A stretch of DNA of 64,000 nucleotides, from contig DPOR01000005.1 in assembly GCA_003538135.1 (NCBI GenBank), positions 3,424 to 67,423 on the forward strand, read 5' to 3'. The stretch comes from Oscillospiraceae bacterium. GTDB lineage: Bacteria > Bacillota > Clostridia > Oscillospirales > Acutalibacteraceae. Each line of letters begins with the position of its first letter. Position 1 is the first letter of the stretch. The notes below the pieces were generated by a model. That model did not search any database and was not told the origin of the DNA. It saw only the letters and a list, made by a program, of their open reading frames with translations. Positions 56,722-63,962 of this stretch are shown piece by piece. The position numbers were made by a program, and so were the translations under genes.

Positions 56722-56769
56722 AAAAATTAAAAGCGAGTGGTCATAAGTGAAATTCCTTATGACCACTCG
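56722..56769 (-). terminator. Host terminator behind the split tRNA-Pro
   Basis: Leftward CGAGTGGTCATAAG and CTTATGACCACTCG perfect 14-bp arms followed by TTTTAATTTTTA, 4 bp after the tRNA 3' half. It marks 56773 as the native end of the interrupted host tRNA gene. Confidence 0.85.
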
Positions 56770-56772
56770 ATA

Positions 56773-56818
56773 TGGTCCGAGTGACAGGGTTCGAACCTGC
56801 GGCCTGATGGTCCCAAAC
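56773..56818 (-). pseudogene. 3' half of a split host tRNA-Pro(TGG)
   Basis: 46 bp from the anticodon loop to the CCA end: GTTTGGGACCATC... T-arm GCAGG-TTCGAAC-CCTGT and acceptor CACTCGGACCA. The sequence leaves tRNA homology exactly at the anticodon-loop core TCCCAAAC (56811-56818, + strand) and passes into the mobile element. The matching 5' half is at 63963-64000. It equals the complete tRNA-Pro at 63726-63771 in 45 of 46 positions. Confidence 0.85.
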
Positions 56819-57298
56819 GCATTTGTGATGGCACTTTCCGCCGAAAATGGCTTTTTCCGCCCCTTTCCGCTCGGAAAACTGTGCTCTTCGCCACTCTTAT
56901 GTCCACTGTTTCCGAGTGCTCCGAAACGGTAGGTGGTCTGTTATGTGGTCAACAGCAATTTCCGCAGAATAATACACACTACACGCCTCTCGTTATCGCT
57001 CGAGAGGCGATTGCTTTTGTGCGGTTGTTATAACTCTGAACAACCTCTGATTCAAGTCAAAATTTGCACCGCAGTAGACAAAGAAAAGTCTTACCTGCGA
57101 TATCCGTTTTTCTGGCACATTTCATTTATTGATTCGGCAAAAATCGAACGGGAGTGTTTATCAGGGTTATCATTGCAGTTTTTCTTGTATATGTAATAAT
57201 CCTGCAACTCGCCCCAAAGGTTCTCCCTTTTTAACCAATCCATTTTCTTTTCTAATCCTACAAAGCCCTTCCCCTGATATTCCCAAGAGTAACAATCG
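56819..57298. other. Left end of the element, no intact gene
   Basis: 480 bp. It contains arm-type TGTGGTC sites (56933-56953) and one copy of a 29-bp repeat (57059-57087). Short open frames exist, but none has a ribosome site or recognisable homology; part may be decayed Piwi-gene sequence. Confidence 0.45.
57059..57087 (+). repeat. 29-bp direct repeat, copy 1
   Basis: AAAATTTGCACCGCAGTAGA... matches 58212-58240 in 26 of 29 positions. The copies flank the Piwi remnant and the two small genes and may mark an older insertion or recombination. Confidence 0.6.
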
Positions 57299-57535
57299 TT
57301 GTCTTTGTTAAACCGAATATACTGCTGCCTTCCGTCGTCGCAATTATATGGACAAGCAGATGCTGATGTGCTGGCAAAGGAAATACTAATGCTAACAAAG
57401 ATGAATTGGAATAGCGGGGATAGCCTTTATAAGATTCTTCCTGTAACACTTGATTTTGCAAAAGTGTTATCTCGCATGTCAAAGCAGGATGAAGCCATAT
57501 ATGATAAACCGTATGATTTCAGATATTTTATGTAA
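57299..57535 (+). pseudogene. C-terminal remnant of a Piwi/Argonaute-family protein
   Basis: From about codon 16 the frame reads YGQADADVLAKEILMLTKMNW, NSGDSLYKILPVTLDFAKVL and ends DKPYDFRYFM. This follows the last 60 residues of prokaryotic Argonaute Piwi domains (LTKLN-[WY]-N...LPVTLxFA and a P-x-x-F-[RK]-x-[YF]-[IM] C-terminus). The catalytic Asp-rich part and everything upstream are missing, and no ribosome site precedes it. A decayed defence gene carried by the element is the simplest reading. Confidence 0.6.
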
Positions 57536-57615
57536 AAAATCATAAAAAAGTTTTTTCTCTCTGGACTTCCGCGCCGACCTGTGGTACTGTTGTGTACTGC
57601 AAAGGAGGTGCGGAT

Positions 57616-57879
57616 ATGGCACAGATGAGTTTAGAAGAATTGTACCGCGGAGAAGGTGCGGGAGAAAAGTACGGCATCCTGGGTGAAGTTATGAAAGACT
57701 TCCTCCAAAATGGGCGTCCGTCGGAATACGACGAGCGTACTTGGCTTGAAATGCTGCTTGTCAAGCACGCGCTGATCGCGGCGGGCAAAATGAAATTAGA
57801 GGGCGACTCGATATCGGGAATGACCGATACTGAGCCGCCCTCTTCTTATGTGAGGTGGAATGAAAATGACAACGCTTGA
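57616..57879 (+). CDS. Small element-borne protein (DUF6809-like), copy A
   Basis: 87 residues, acidic and helical. It begins MAQMSLEELYRGEGAGEKYG; the next protein begins MTTLEDLYYGNIVPHEHS, so the two are distant paralogues. Such pairs are common in clostridial integrative elements with no known role. AAGGAGGTG precedes the ATG at 57616. Its end overlaps the next gene by 14 bp. Confidence 0.7.
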   Translation: MAQMSLEELYRGEGAGEKYGILGEVMKDFLQNGRPSEYDERTWLEMLLVKHALIAAGKMKLEGDSISGMTDTEPPSSYVRWNENDNA

Positions 57880-58141
57880 AGATCTGTACTACGGCAATAT
57901 CGTTCCGCACGAACACAGTTTTAAACGCGGGAGTGCTTACAGCGAAGTGTTGAGCTATGTTATTCGGCATCAGGACAGCTTGATACCGACGCTCACGGTT
58001 CAGCAGAAAGAAACCTTTGAAAAGCTCAAAGCCTGCGAGGCGGAACTGCACGGTATGAATGAGCGCGAAGCGTTTATCAGCGGCTTTAAGCTCGCGGCGA
58101 GAATCATGACCGAAGTGTTGTACGAGCCGTCAAAGGATTGA
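57866..58141 (+). CDS. Small element-borne protein (DUF6809-like), copy B
   Basis: 91 residues. The L-[ED]-[ED]-LY-x-G start shared with the upstream protein is followed by a central helix (FEKLKACEAELHGMNEREAFISGFKLAARIMTEVL), typical of the family. GAGGTGG lies 8 bp before ATG 57866; ATG 57860 is an alternative. Translationally coupled to copy A. Confidence 0.7.
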   Translation: MTTLEDLYYGNIVPHEHSFKRGSAYSEVLSYVIRHQDSLIPTLTVQQKETFEKLKACEAELHGMNEREAFISGFKLAARIMTEVLYEPSKD

Positions 58142-58211
58142 ATTTGCAGAAACAAGGCCGAGCCGATTTCGCGGTTTGGCCTTGCGATTTTCAGTTCGAC
58201 ACAGCACGGTT

Positions 58212-58240
58212 AAAATCTGCACCGCAGAAAACAAAGAAAA
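58212..58240 (+). repeat. 29-bp direct repeat, copy 2
   Basis: Second copy of the repeat at 57059-57087 (26 of 29 identical). Confidence 0.6.
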
Positions 58241-58287
58241 CAGTATTCCCAAAAACGGCTGAAATATTCACATAACTGTTCAAAACC

Positions 58288-58316
58288 TTGACAAAACTTT
58301 CGCTATGTGCTATACT
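58288..58316 (+). promoter_or_regulatory. Promoter of the xis-HTH-integrase unit
   Basis: TTGACA (58288-58293), 17-bp spacer, TATACT (58311-58316). The leader to the xis start is about 145 nt and contains a terminator. Confidence 0.82.
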
Positions 58317-58366
58317 TCAGACAGTTAAGGACAACTGAATAAGTAAAAATCCAATTTTGAGTTTCG

Positions 58367-58428
58367 GACTCGCACTTACATAATCTCCGATGCAATGTCG
58401 CATCGTGATTTGTAGTGCGGGTCTTTTT
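58367..58428 (+). terminator. Attenuator-type terminator in the xis leader
   Basis: Long nested stem: GACTCGCACTTAC against GTAGTGCGGGTC outside and GATGC/GCATC inside, then TTTTT. Placed between promoter and xis, so excision genes would be read only when it is bypassed. Confidence 0.82.
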
Positions 58429-58464
58429 GTTTTGATCCGCCGAAAACTGTTTGGAGGGTTAAAT

Positions 58465-58674
58465 ATGAAAACACCAATCTACAAAAGCTATGAAGAACTG
58501 CCGCTGTACTTAAATGCCGAAACAATTTCAAAAGCTCTCGGCATTGCTATCTCTTCGGCATACGAGCTGATGCAGGAAAAAGATTTCCCGACATTCAAGG
58601 TAGGCAGCCGCAAGCTCGTTGAAAAAGAAAAGTTCCGCAAGTGGGTGGACGAACATTCGGGAGGCGGTAAATGA
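58465..58674 (+). CDS. xis: Excisionase (Tn916 Xis-like, MerR/AlpA-type HTH)
   Basis: 69 residues: LPLYLNAETISKALGIAISSAYELMQEKDFPTFKVGSRKLVEKEKFRKWVDEH is one winged-helix DNA-binding domain of the excisionase type. Such proteins bend att DNA and direct the integrase toward excision. GGAGGG before ATG 58465 fixes the start; upstream codons in frame run through the attenuator hairpin. It overlaps the next gene by 4 bp. Confidence 0.85.
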   Translation: MKTPIYKSYEELPLYLNAETISKALGIAISSAYELMQEKDFPTFKVGSRKLVEKEKFRKWVDEHSGGGK

Positions 58675-59111
58675 AATATGGTCGCTATCCGAAACGGGAC
58701 GCACTAAAGGATTATTTCCCCGTGCCGAATGAAATATTTTGTTTGGGACTGAGCAGCGGTGAGATTGCTGTCTATGCGTATCTGCTCCGATGTGAAAACC
58801 GAAAAACCTTTCAGTGCCATCCAAGCTACAAAACGATTGGCAACGCTGTCGGCATGAGCAAAAACACCGTCAAGAAATATGTAGACAGCCTGATTGAAAA
58901 GCAGTTGATTACTGCCGAGCCGACCTCCGTCATCACCCAAAACGGAGAAAAACGCAACGGCAATTTGCGCTATACAATACGCCCGATTAGGGAAGCATTG
59001 GAGCAGTATTACGAGCAACAGCTGATACGGCTGCACGAAGAAGTTCGGCGTCAGGCGGCTTTGAAAAAACTCGCTGAATTTGACCGCAAACACGGGAAAT
59101 CGGCGGTTTGA
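58671..59111 (+). CDS. Helix-turn-helix (replication-initiator-like) protein
   Basis: 146 residues. FPVPNEIFCLGLSSGEIAVYAYLLRCENRKTFQCHPSYKTIGNAVGMSKNTVKKYVDSLIEKQL (16-78) is a winged-helix of the RepA_N/DnaD-like type found next to Xis in clostridial elements; a basic, helical C-terminus follows. Start ATG overlaps the xis stop (ATGA). It may start element replication after excision or regulate transfer; neither is shown. Confidence 0.72.
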   Translation: MKYGRYPKRDALKDYFPVPNEIFCLGLSSGEIAVYAYLLRCENRKTFQCHPSYKTIGNAVGMSKNTVKKYVDSLIEKQLITAEPTSVITQNGEKRNGNLRYTIRPIREALEQYYEQQLIRLHEEVRRQAALKKLAEFDRKHGKSAV

Positions 59112-59250
59112 CGGCAGTTTTACGGCTCGTCCTAAAATAAGCAGGAGAAAGAGTTGGGGTCGCAAGCGACCCGCAACTCGATTCACAGCGGACGGCAACG
59201 CCGACCGCACAAGGGTTTGCAGGGCTTTTACGGATGGCAACAAAAACTGC

Positions 59251-59306
59251 GATTTAGGGGTTGCTCGAATTTTAACCTCGCTGATTTAGGGGTTGCGAAT
59301 TTTACC
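59251..59306 (+). repeat. Two GATTTAGGGGTTGC direct repeats upstream of integrase 1
   Basis: GATTTAGGGGTTGCTCGAAT (from 59251) and GATTTAGGGGTTGCGAATTT (from 59283) are 32 bp apart and differ mainly by a 2-bp indel. Their position, 65-120 bp upstream of the integrase start, suggests Xis or regulator binding sites. Confidence 0.6.
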
Positions 59307-59369
59307 GCAAATTTAGCTGGATATTCCGCCATGTATGTGGTATTGTGTGTTCGGCTGGGAGGTGATACT

Positions 59370-60545
59370 ATGGCAAAGCGAAGACCGTCGGGAGACGGTA
59401 TGGTGCGCAAGCGCGAAGACGGAAGATGGGAAGGCCGCATCGTTGTCGGTCACAAAAAGAACGGAGATCCGATTCACCGCTATGTGCTTGCCCGAACACA
59501 AAAGGAGTTAATCGTAAAGCTCCACGACTGCATCGAGATGTACCGCGATGCCGACCTCACCGAGGATTCGAATATGACGCTCGGCGAATGGCTCGACCGA
59601 TGGATCAATGAATATATGATCTTCACAATTCGCGAGAGCACGCTGGATTCTTACAAAGCGATGATTAAAAATCAAATCAAACCGTATCTCGGCGACAGAC
59701 CTTTGTCGGCGCTGACCACGCAGGAACTTCAAAAATTCTATAACACCGTCAAAAAGAAAGGTCGTGTGAAACCAGACAAGCTGCACGGTACAGAGCTTGC
59801 CGACAGTATGGTGCGCGGTATTCATATGATGCTGCACGAAGCACTCGATATGGCGGTGCGCCTACGGCTGATTGTTAAAAATCCAACGGTCGGCACAACG
59901 ATTCCCAAAAACAATTATCCGCCGAAGCAGATACTCAATGACGAACAGCTTGACAGATTTATGAAACGCATTCGGCAGGATGAGCGGTGGTACGATTTCT
60001 TCTACACCGAGTTGACAACAGGTCTTCGCCGAGGTGAAATCTGCGGACTGAAGTGGGAGGACTTCGATGCGGAAAACGGAAAGCTGAAAGTGAGGCGCTC
60101 GGTTGCTAAAAGGAAAGGCGGCGGATTGAATATCGGCGAAACCAAAACCGAGACGGGAACGCGCACGATTGTCCTGCCGCCGAGCACTGCGGAACTTCTG
60201 CGGAAGCGAAAAGAAACGGCAGTCAGCGAATGGATATTCCCGAATATCTATGAGCCCGAAAAACCGATGCACCCCGACTATGCTTACCACCGATTAAAAA
60301 CACTGTTAAAACAGGCGGAGCTTCCGCTGATTCGGTTCCACGATCTGCGCCACACCTTCGCCACTCACGCGCTGGCGGGCGGCGTGGATGCGAAAACCCT
60401 GTCGGGAATCCTCGGGCATACCAACGCCAGCTTTACGCTGGACACCTACACCCATGTGACCACCGATATGCAGAGAAACGCTTCCACTATCGTGGGGAGC
60501 TTTATGGATGAGATTATGCTTGAAGGAGATGATACCAATCGCTAA
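59370..60545 (+). CDS. Tyrosine integrase 1
   Basis: 391 residues. N-terminal AP2-like arm-binding domain (GDGMVRKREDGRWEGRIVVG, 8-27), SAM-like core-binding domain (71-180) and catalytic domain with Arg220 (TTGLRRGE), His324-x-x-Arg327 (HDLRHTF), His350 (GHTN) and Tyr360 (LDTYTH). All catalytic residues are intact. GGGAGGTGATACT precedes ATG 59370. It overlaps the second integrase gene by 38 bp; two adjacent integrases probably act as partners. Confidence 0.95.
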   Translation: MAKRRPSGDGMVRKREDGRWEGRIVVGHKKNGDPIHRYVLARTQKELIVKLHDCIEMYRDADLTEDSNMTLGEWLDRWINEYMIFTIRESTLDSYKAMIKNQIKPYLGDRPLSALTTQELQKFYNTVKKKGRVKPDKLHGTELADSMVRGIHMMLHEALDMAVRLRLIVKNPTVGTTIPKNNYPPKQILNDEQLDRFMKRIRQDERWYDFFYTELTTGLRRGEICGLKWEDFDAENGKLKVRRSVAKRKGGGLNIGETKTETGTRTIVLPPSTAELLRKRKETAVSEWIFPNIYEPEKPMHPDYAYHRLKTLLKQAELPLIRFHDLRHTFATHALAGGVDAKTLSGILGHTNASFTLDTYTHVTTDMQRNASTIVGSFMDEIMLEGDDTNR

Positions 60546-61989
60546 AAAAAGAAAAAATGGTGAGGGCACATTACGCCTGCGTAAAGACGGTCGGTGGGAA
60601 GGAAGAATTGTTGTCGGGTACAATGAGAAAAGCCTGCCTATTACAAAATGCGTAACGGCGAAAACAAAAACAGAATGTTCCACTAAGCTCGAAGCGCTGA
60701 AAGAACAGTACGGACGCTCTTTCGACAGAATCAAGGCGGATATACCGTTCGGGGATTGGATCGACTTCTGGTATCAGACCTACTGCCGACACACACTCCG
60801 TATTACCACAAGAACCGACTATGAAAATCGCATTTACAATCATATCATTCCCGAAATCGGAAAAATCCCGCTGAACAGACTGTCACAATCGGATTTACAG
60901 CAATTCTACGCAAAGGAAAAGACAGACGGAAGAAAACTGCACGCAAAAACCTACGGAAAGGGACTTTCGGACAGAACGATAAGGGGGATACATGCCAACT
61001 GCCGCACTGCTTTACAGCGGGCGGTACAGGACGGTTTGATACGAACAAATCCCGCTGTCGGCTGTAAACTGCCGCCGAAAAAAACGCGTGAGATGCAGGT
61101 GCTCACGCAAATTGAAATTATCCGATTTCTGCATCAGGCAAAGGAAGAGGGATATTATGAACTCTTTCTGCTGGAGCTCGGCACGGGGATGCGGCGCGGT
61201 GAGATATTGGCGCTCAAATGGAGTGACCTGAACTTCGCAACAGGAGAGCTTCGCATTGAACGGCAGGTATATATCATCAAGGCAGAGGTGATTATATCAG
61301 CGCCGAAAACAAAAGCCTCGATACGCACTGTTATTCTGCCGCCGTCACTCATCAAAACTCTCGCAGTGTATAAAGAAACGGTGAATTCGGAATGGATGTT
61401 CCCGTCACCGACGGATAACGGCAGACCGAGAAATCCGTCATCGGTTAGAAAACGGTTACAACTGATCTTGGAACGGGCGGGCTGTAAAAAGGTGCGCTTT
61501 CACGATCTGCGTCACACCTTTGCTACCATGGCGCTGGAGCACGGTATGGATGTGAAAACTCTTTCGGCAACTATAGGTCATGTGTCATCAGCAACCACGC
61601 TGGATATTTACAGCCATATCACCGATACCATGCAAAGGCAGGCGGCGGTGCATATTGACCGCAAAATCGGCAAAACAGACGCACAGATGCCTGAGGCGGA
61701 GGAAAGGCCCGCGCCGGAGATTAAATCGCCCGTGTCGCCCAAATTTGAGCCGATAGAGCGAAAGATCCGCAAGTCAGGAACAGGATGCGTGTATCAGGTC
61801 AATGATAACCTGTGGGAAGGCAGCTTCTTCCCGCGCCTGCCGGACGGTTCCCGAAAAAAGTTTAATATCTATGCAAAAAACCGAGAAGAATGCGAGGTAC
61901 TCCTCGCCGAGATGATAAAGGAAAAGAAAGCCGAGATCGCCGCCGAGAAAGAACGCCTCAAGGCTGAAAATGCCGAGCAAGAAGGTTGA
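60508..61989 (+). CDS. Tyrosine integrase 2 with arm-binding domains at both ends
   Basis: 493 residues, about 100 longer than integrase 1. N-terminal AP2-like domain (GEGTLRLRKDGRWEGRIVVG, 18-37), core-binding domain, catalytic Arg229, His332-x-x-Arg335, His358, Tyr368. Residues 424-475 repeat the arm-binding pattern (GTGCVYQVNDNLWEGSFF ... DGSRKKFNIYAKNREECEVLL), followed by a Glu/Lys coiled coil. GGGGAG lies 8 bp before ATG 60508, inside integrase 1; ATG 60529 is possible. All catalytic residues present. A terminator follows at 61993. Confidence 0.92.
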   Translation: MRLCLKEMIPIAKKRKNGEGTLRLRKDGRWEGRIVVGYNEKSLPITKCVTAKTKTECSTKLEALKEQYGRSFDRIKADIPFGDWIDFWYQTYCRHTLRITTRTDYENRIYNHIIPEIGKIPLNRLSQSDLQQFYAKEKTDGRKLHAKTYGKGLSDRTIRGIHANCRTALQRAVQDGLIRTNPAVGCKLPPKKTREMQVLTQIEIIRFLHQAKEEGYYELFLLELGTGMRRGEILALKWSDLNFATGELRIERQVYIIKAEVIISAPKTKASIRTVILPPSLIKTLAVYKETVNSEWMFPSPTDNGRPRNPSSVRKRLQLILERAGCKKVRFHDLRHTFATMALEHGMDVKTLSATIGHVSSATTLDIYSHITDTMQRQAAVHIDRKIGKTDAQMPEAEERPAPEIKSPVSPKFEPIERKIRKSGTGCVYQVNDNLWEGSFFPRLPDGSRKKFNIYAKNREECEVLLAEMIKEKKAEIAAEKERLKAENAEQEG

Positions 61990-61992
61990 CAC

Positions 61993-62032
61993 AACAAACA
62001 CCGCCACGGAATTTCCGTGGCGGTGTTTGTTT
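61993..62032 (+). terminator. Terminator after integrase 2
   Basis: AACAAACACCGCCACGGAA and TTTCCGTGGCGGTGTTTGTT near-perfect arms, 3 bp after the stop; effective in both directions. Confidence 0.88.
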
Positions 62033-62059
62033 GCATATTGTTTGGTTTTGTTATATAAT
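62031..62059 (+). promoter_or_regulatory. Promoter of the HEPN/SEC-C gene
   Basis: TTGCAT (62031-62036), 17-bp spacer, TATAAT (62054-62059); AAGGTGAAAAGA before the ATG at 62084. Confidence 0.6.
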
Positions 62060-62083
62060 GGAGAAACAAGGAAGGTGAAAAGA

Positions 62084-63502
62084 ATGACGGTTAACTATTT
62101 TATAAAGTGTCCTGTCTGTGAAACGGTTACTCGTATGAGAACGCCAGCAGGTTATATTTATAACACTCCGGTGCGGATTCATTGTGGGAATTGTAATACA
62201 TTATTAACGGGCGAGTTCATTTCTGATAACGAGGATAGAAGAGCATATTATGTTCCTGGAAACTGTAAAGAAGTTTTGCCGCAAAACTATGAATACTATG
62301 GAGAAGCATCTGGTGAAATCTTGTGTAAAAAGATCGAACTTTTGCCTGGCACAAAAGAAGACCTTTCTAATCCGCCAAGCTTATCCCCAGTGTTTGGTTT
62401 TTTTGAAGCTATGAGCCTGGACGATAAAAACAATTTTATAAACTATGCTTGTTTTGCATCTGACTTAATAAAAAGATGGGATTCAAAACAAATAAAATAT
62501 AATTTATTTTTGAACGGTAAAATGGATCTTATCAGAGATAAGTACGAAATGGATGCGAAAAGATTAGGATATAATCTTTCTTCTGATTTTGAAATTATGC
62601 GCTATGTGTATTATTCGTTTTTCTTTGATTGTGGTGGCATTTTCAAGAAAAAGGAAATCAAGAGAACTTTGCTTGAAATAAATGATCATTTCCGGCATTT
62701 AAATACACAAGCATTAAAAGAGTATATCAATTTTTTAGATGAAAAAAATCGTATTGTAACAATCCAGGCTAAGTTGTTTGAAATAATGTTTTCTTTCATA
62801 AAAATTGTAAAGAATTTGATTCCTGCAATCTGTGCAAATCTGTATGATGATCCAACTACCATAGATAAAGAGACATTGGGATTAACAACATGTTCTTTCG
62901 AGGATATTAAAAGTTTTTATCAAGATACTTATGAAAATTTGGCGGAATGTTGTGATTTGGTTGTTGGGTTAGACAATATAGAAAACAGAGACGCTTTCAA
63001 TTTGTTCACTAATAAGTTTGATATGGATAAATTTAGTAAGCAGAGCAAAGGAAATAGAATAAAGCATTTGGGATCTGAAGAATTTTTCGCTAAAACGTTT
63101 AATATTTCAAGTGATTCAAATGAAATGAGGAATGCAATAGGACATAATGATTATAACTATAAAGGGATACAGCAAACAATAGAGTATACTGTTCAGACAA
63201 CAGGAGAAAACAAAACCTCATATCTGTTGGATGTTGCTATTGAAAGTGTAAAATTGATGCAAAGTGCATACATCTTAATGTTCTTCCTTTATGAAACACA
63301 AAGATACAAACAAAGAGTTGATAGGGAAAGTATAGTTATGCATCCTGCTTTATACGCTAAAACGAAGAATCAGGCTCATTGTCCGTGCGGAAGTGGAAGG
63401 AAATATAAAGACTGTTGCAAATCAGAGGTTGGAGAAAAGAACAGACCATTAGAATATCCCAACAAATCAGGTATGGAGTTCAAAGGAAACATTTTTGTGT
63501 AA
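62084..63502 (+). CDS. HEPN/SEC-C protein, candidate defence gene
   Basis: 472 residues. N-terminal zinc ribbon (CPVC 9-12, CGNC 34-37); long helical middle part; a HEPN-type R-x4-H motif (Arg349 to His354 in EMRNAIGHNDY), the ribonuclease signature of many abortive-infection and toxin proteins; and a SEC-C zinc motif HCPCGSGRKYKDCCK (432-446). The gene is much richer in A and T than its neighbours, has its own promoter and terminators on both sides, and sits in the cargo position between integrases and attR. Cargo defence function is inference; a housekeeping role is unlikely. Confidence 0.65.
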   Translation: MTVNYFIKCPVCETVTRMRTPAGYIYNTPVRIHCGNCNTLLTGEFISDNEDRRAYYVPGNCKEVLPQNYEYYGEASGEILCKKIELLPGTKEDLSNPPSLSPVFGFFEAMSLDDKNNFINYACFASDLIKRWDSKQIKYNLFLNGKMDLIRDKYEMDAKRLGYNLSSDFEIMRYVYYSFFFDCGGIFKKKEIKRTLLEINDHFRHLNTQALKEYINFLDEKNRIVTIQAKLFEIMFSFIKIVKNLIPAICANLYDDPTTIDKETLGLTTCSFEDIKSFYQDTYENLAECCDLVVGLDNIENRDAFNLFTNKFDMDKFSKQSKGNRIKHLGSEEFFAKTFNISSDSNEMRNAIGHNDYNYKGIQQTIEYTVQTTGENKTSYLLDVAIESVKLMQSAYILMFFLYETQRYKQRVDRESIVMHPALYAKTKNQAHCPCGSGRKYKDCCKSEVGEKNRPLEYPNKSGMEFKGNIFV

Positions 63503-63602
63503 TACTGTAATGTTTACGAGAAGAGCGATGAATACCTAAGCTACAATAGTCCTTATAATAAATAATAATTGGACAGCATTAAACAAAGAAAAGACTTAAG
63601 CT

Positions 63603-63639
63603 AAAATGAACTATCCGGAATTTCCGGATAGTTCATTTT
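63603..63639. terminator. Bidirectional terminator after the HEPN/SEC-C gene
   Basis: AAAATGAACTATCCGGAA and TTTCCGGATAGTTCATTTT near-perfect arms, 100 bp after the stop. Confidence 0.85.
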
Positions 63640-63684
63640 ATACTGCTCCACTGTAAAGAATGGCTTAATTAAGTATCTAAAACA

Positions 63685-63715
63685 GAAAAAATCCGCCGAT
63701 TTTCATCAGCGGATC
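63685..63715 (-). terminator. Terminator of the element-borne tRNA-Pro
   Basis: Leftward GATCCGCTGA and TCGGCGGAT arms with an AAAA-rich loop, then six T, 11 bp after the tRNA 3' end. Confidence 0.85.
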
Positions 63716-63725
63716 CTCCCGAAGT

Positions 63726-63801
63726 TGGTCCGAGTGACAGGGATCGAACCTGCGGCCTGATGGTCCCAAACCACCCGCGCTCCCAGCTGCGCCACACCCG
63801 G
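63726..63801 (-). tRNA. Complete tRNA-Pro (anticodon TGG) inside the element
   Basis: 76 nt with encoded CCA. Acceptor CCGGGTG/CACTCGG (one G-U), D-arm GCGCAGCTGGGAGCGC, anticodon stem GGTGG/CCATC with loop TTTGGGA giving TGG, T-arm GCAGG-TTCGATC-CCTGT. All stems pair. It lies 161 bp inside the right boundary and faces the same way as the split host gene, so transcription from the host tRNA promoter (beyond 64000) would reach it. It differs from the split gene at two D-loop-region bases and one T-loop base. Confidence 0.92.
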
Positions 63802-63836
63802 ATATTTATTAAATTTTTCTCAATTGTGGGATAAAC

Positions 63837-63859
63837 TGTGGTCAAATCTGTGGTCAAAC
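63837..63859. repeat. Two TGTGGTCAAA direct repeats near the right end
   Basis: TGTGGTCAAA at 63837-63846 and again at 63849-63858. TGTGGTCAAC recurs at 56944-56953 near the left end. Spacing and subterminal position fit integrase arm-binding sites. Confidence 0.6.
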
Positions 63860-63962
63860 ACATTTTTGACTGCTTTTTTCTTTTTCCGAACCGCCCGAAA
63901 TTCGCACGGTTGAAGGGCTTTCGGCGGTTTTCGCTTTCGTGCGGTGCGAACACCGTCTATGC

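Noticed and set aside
56933..57311. Small genes at the left end of the element
   Set aside because: The frames lack ribosome sites and homology I can recognise, and overlap repeats and decayed sequence.
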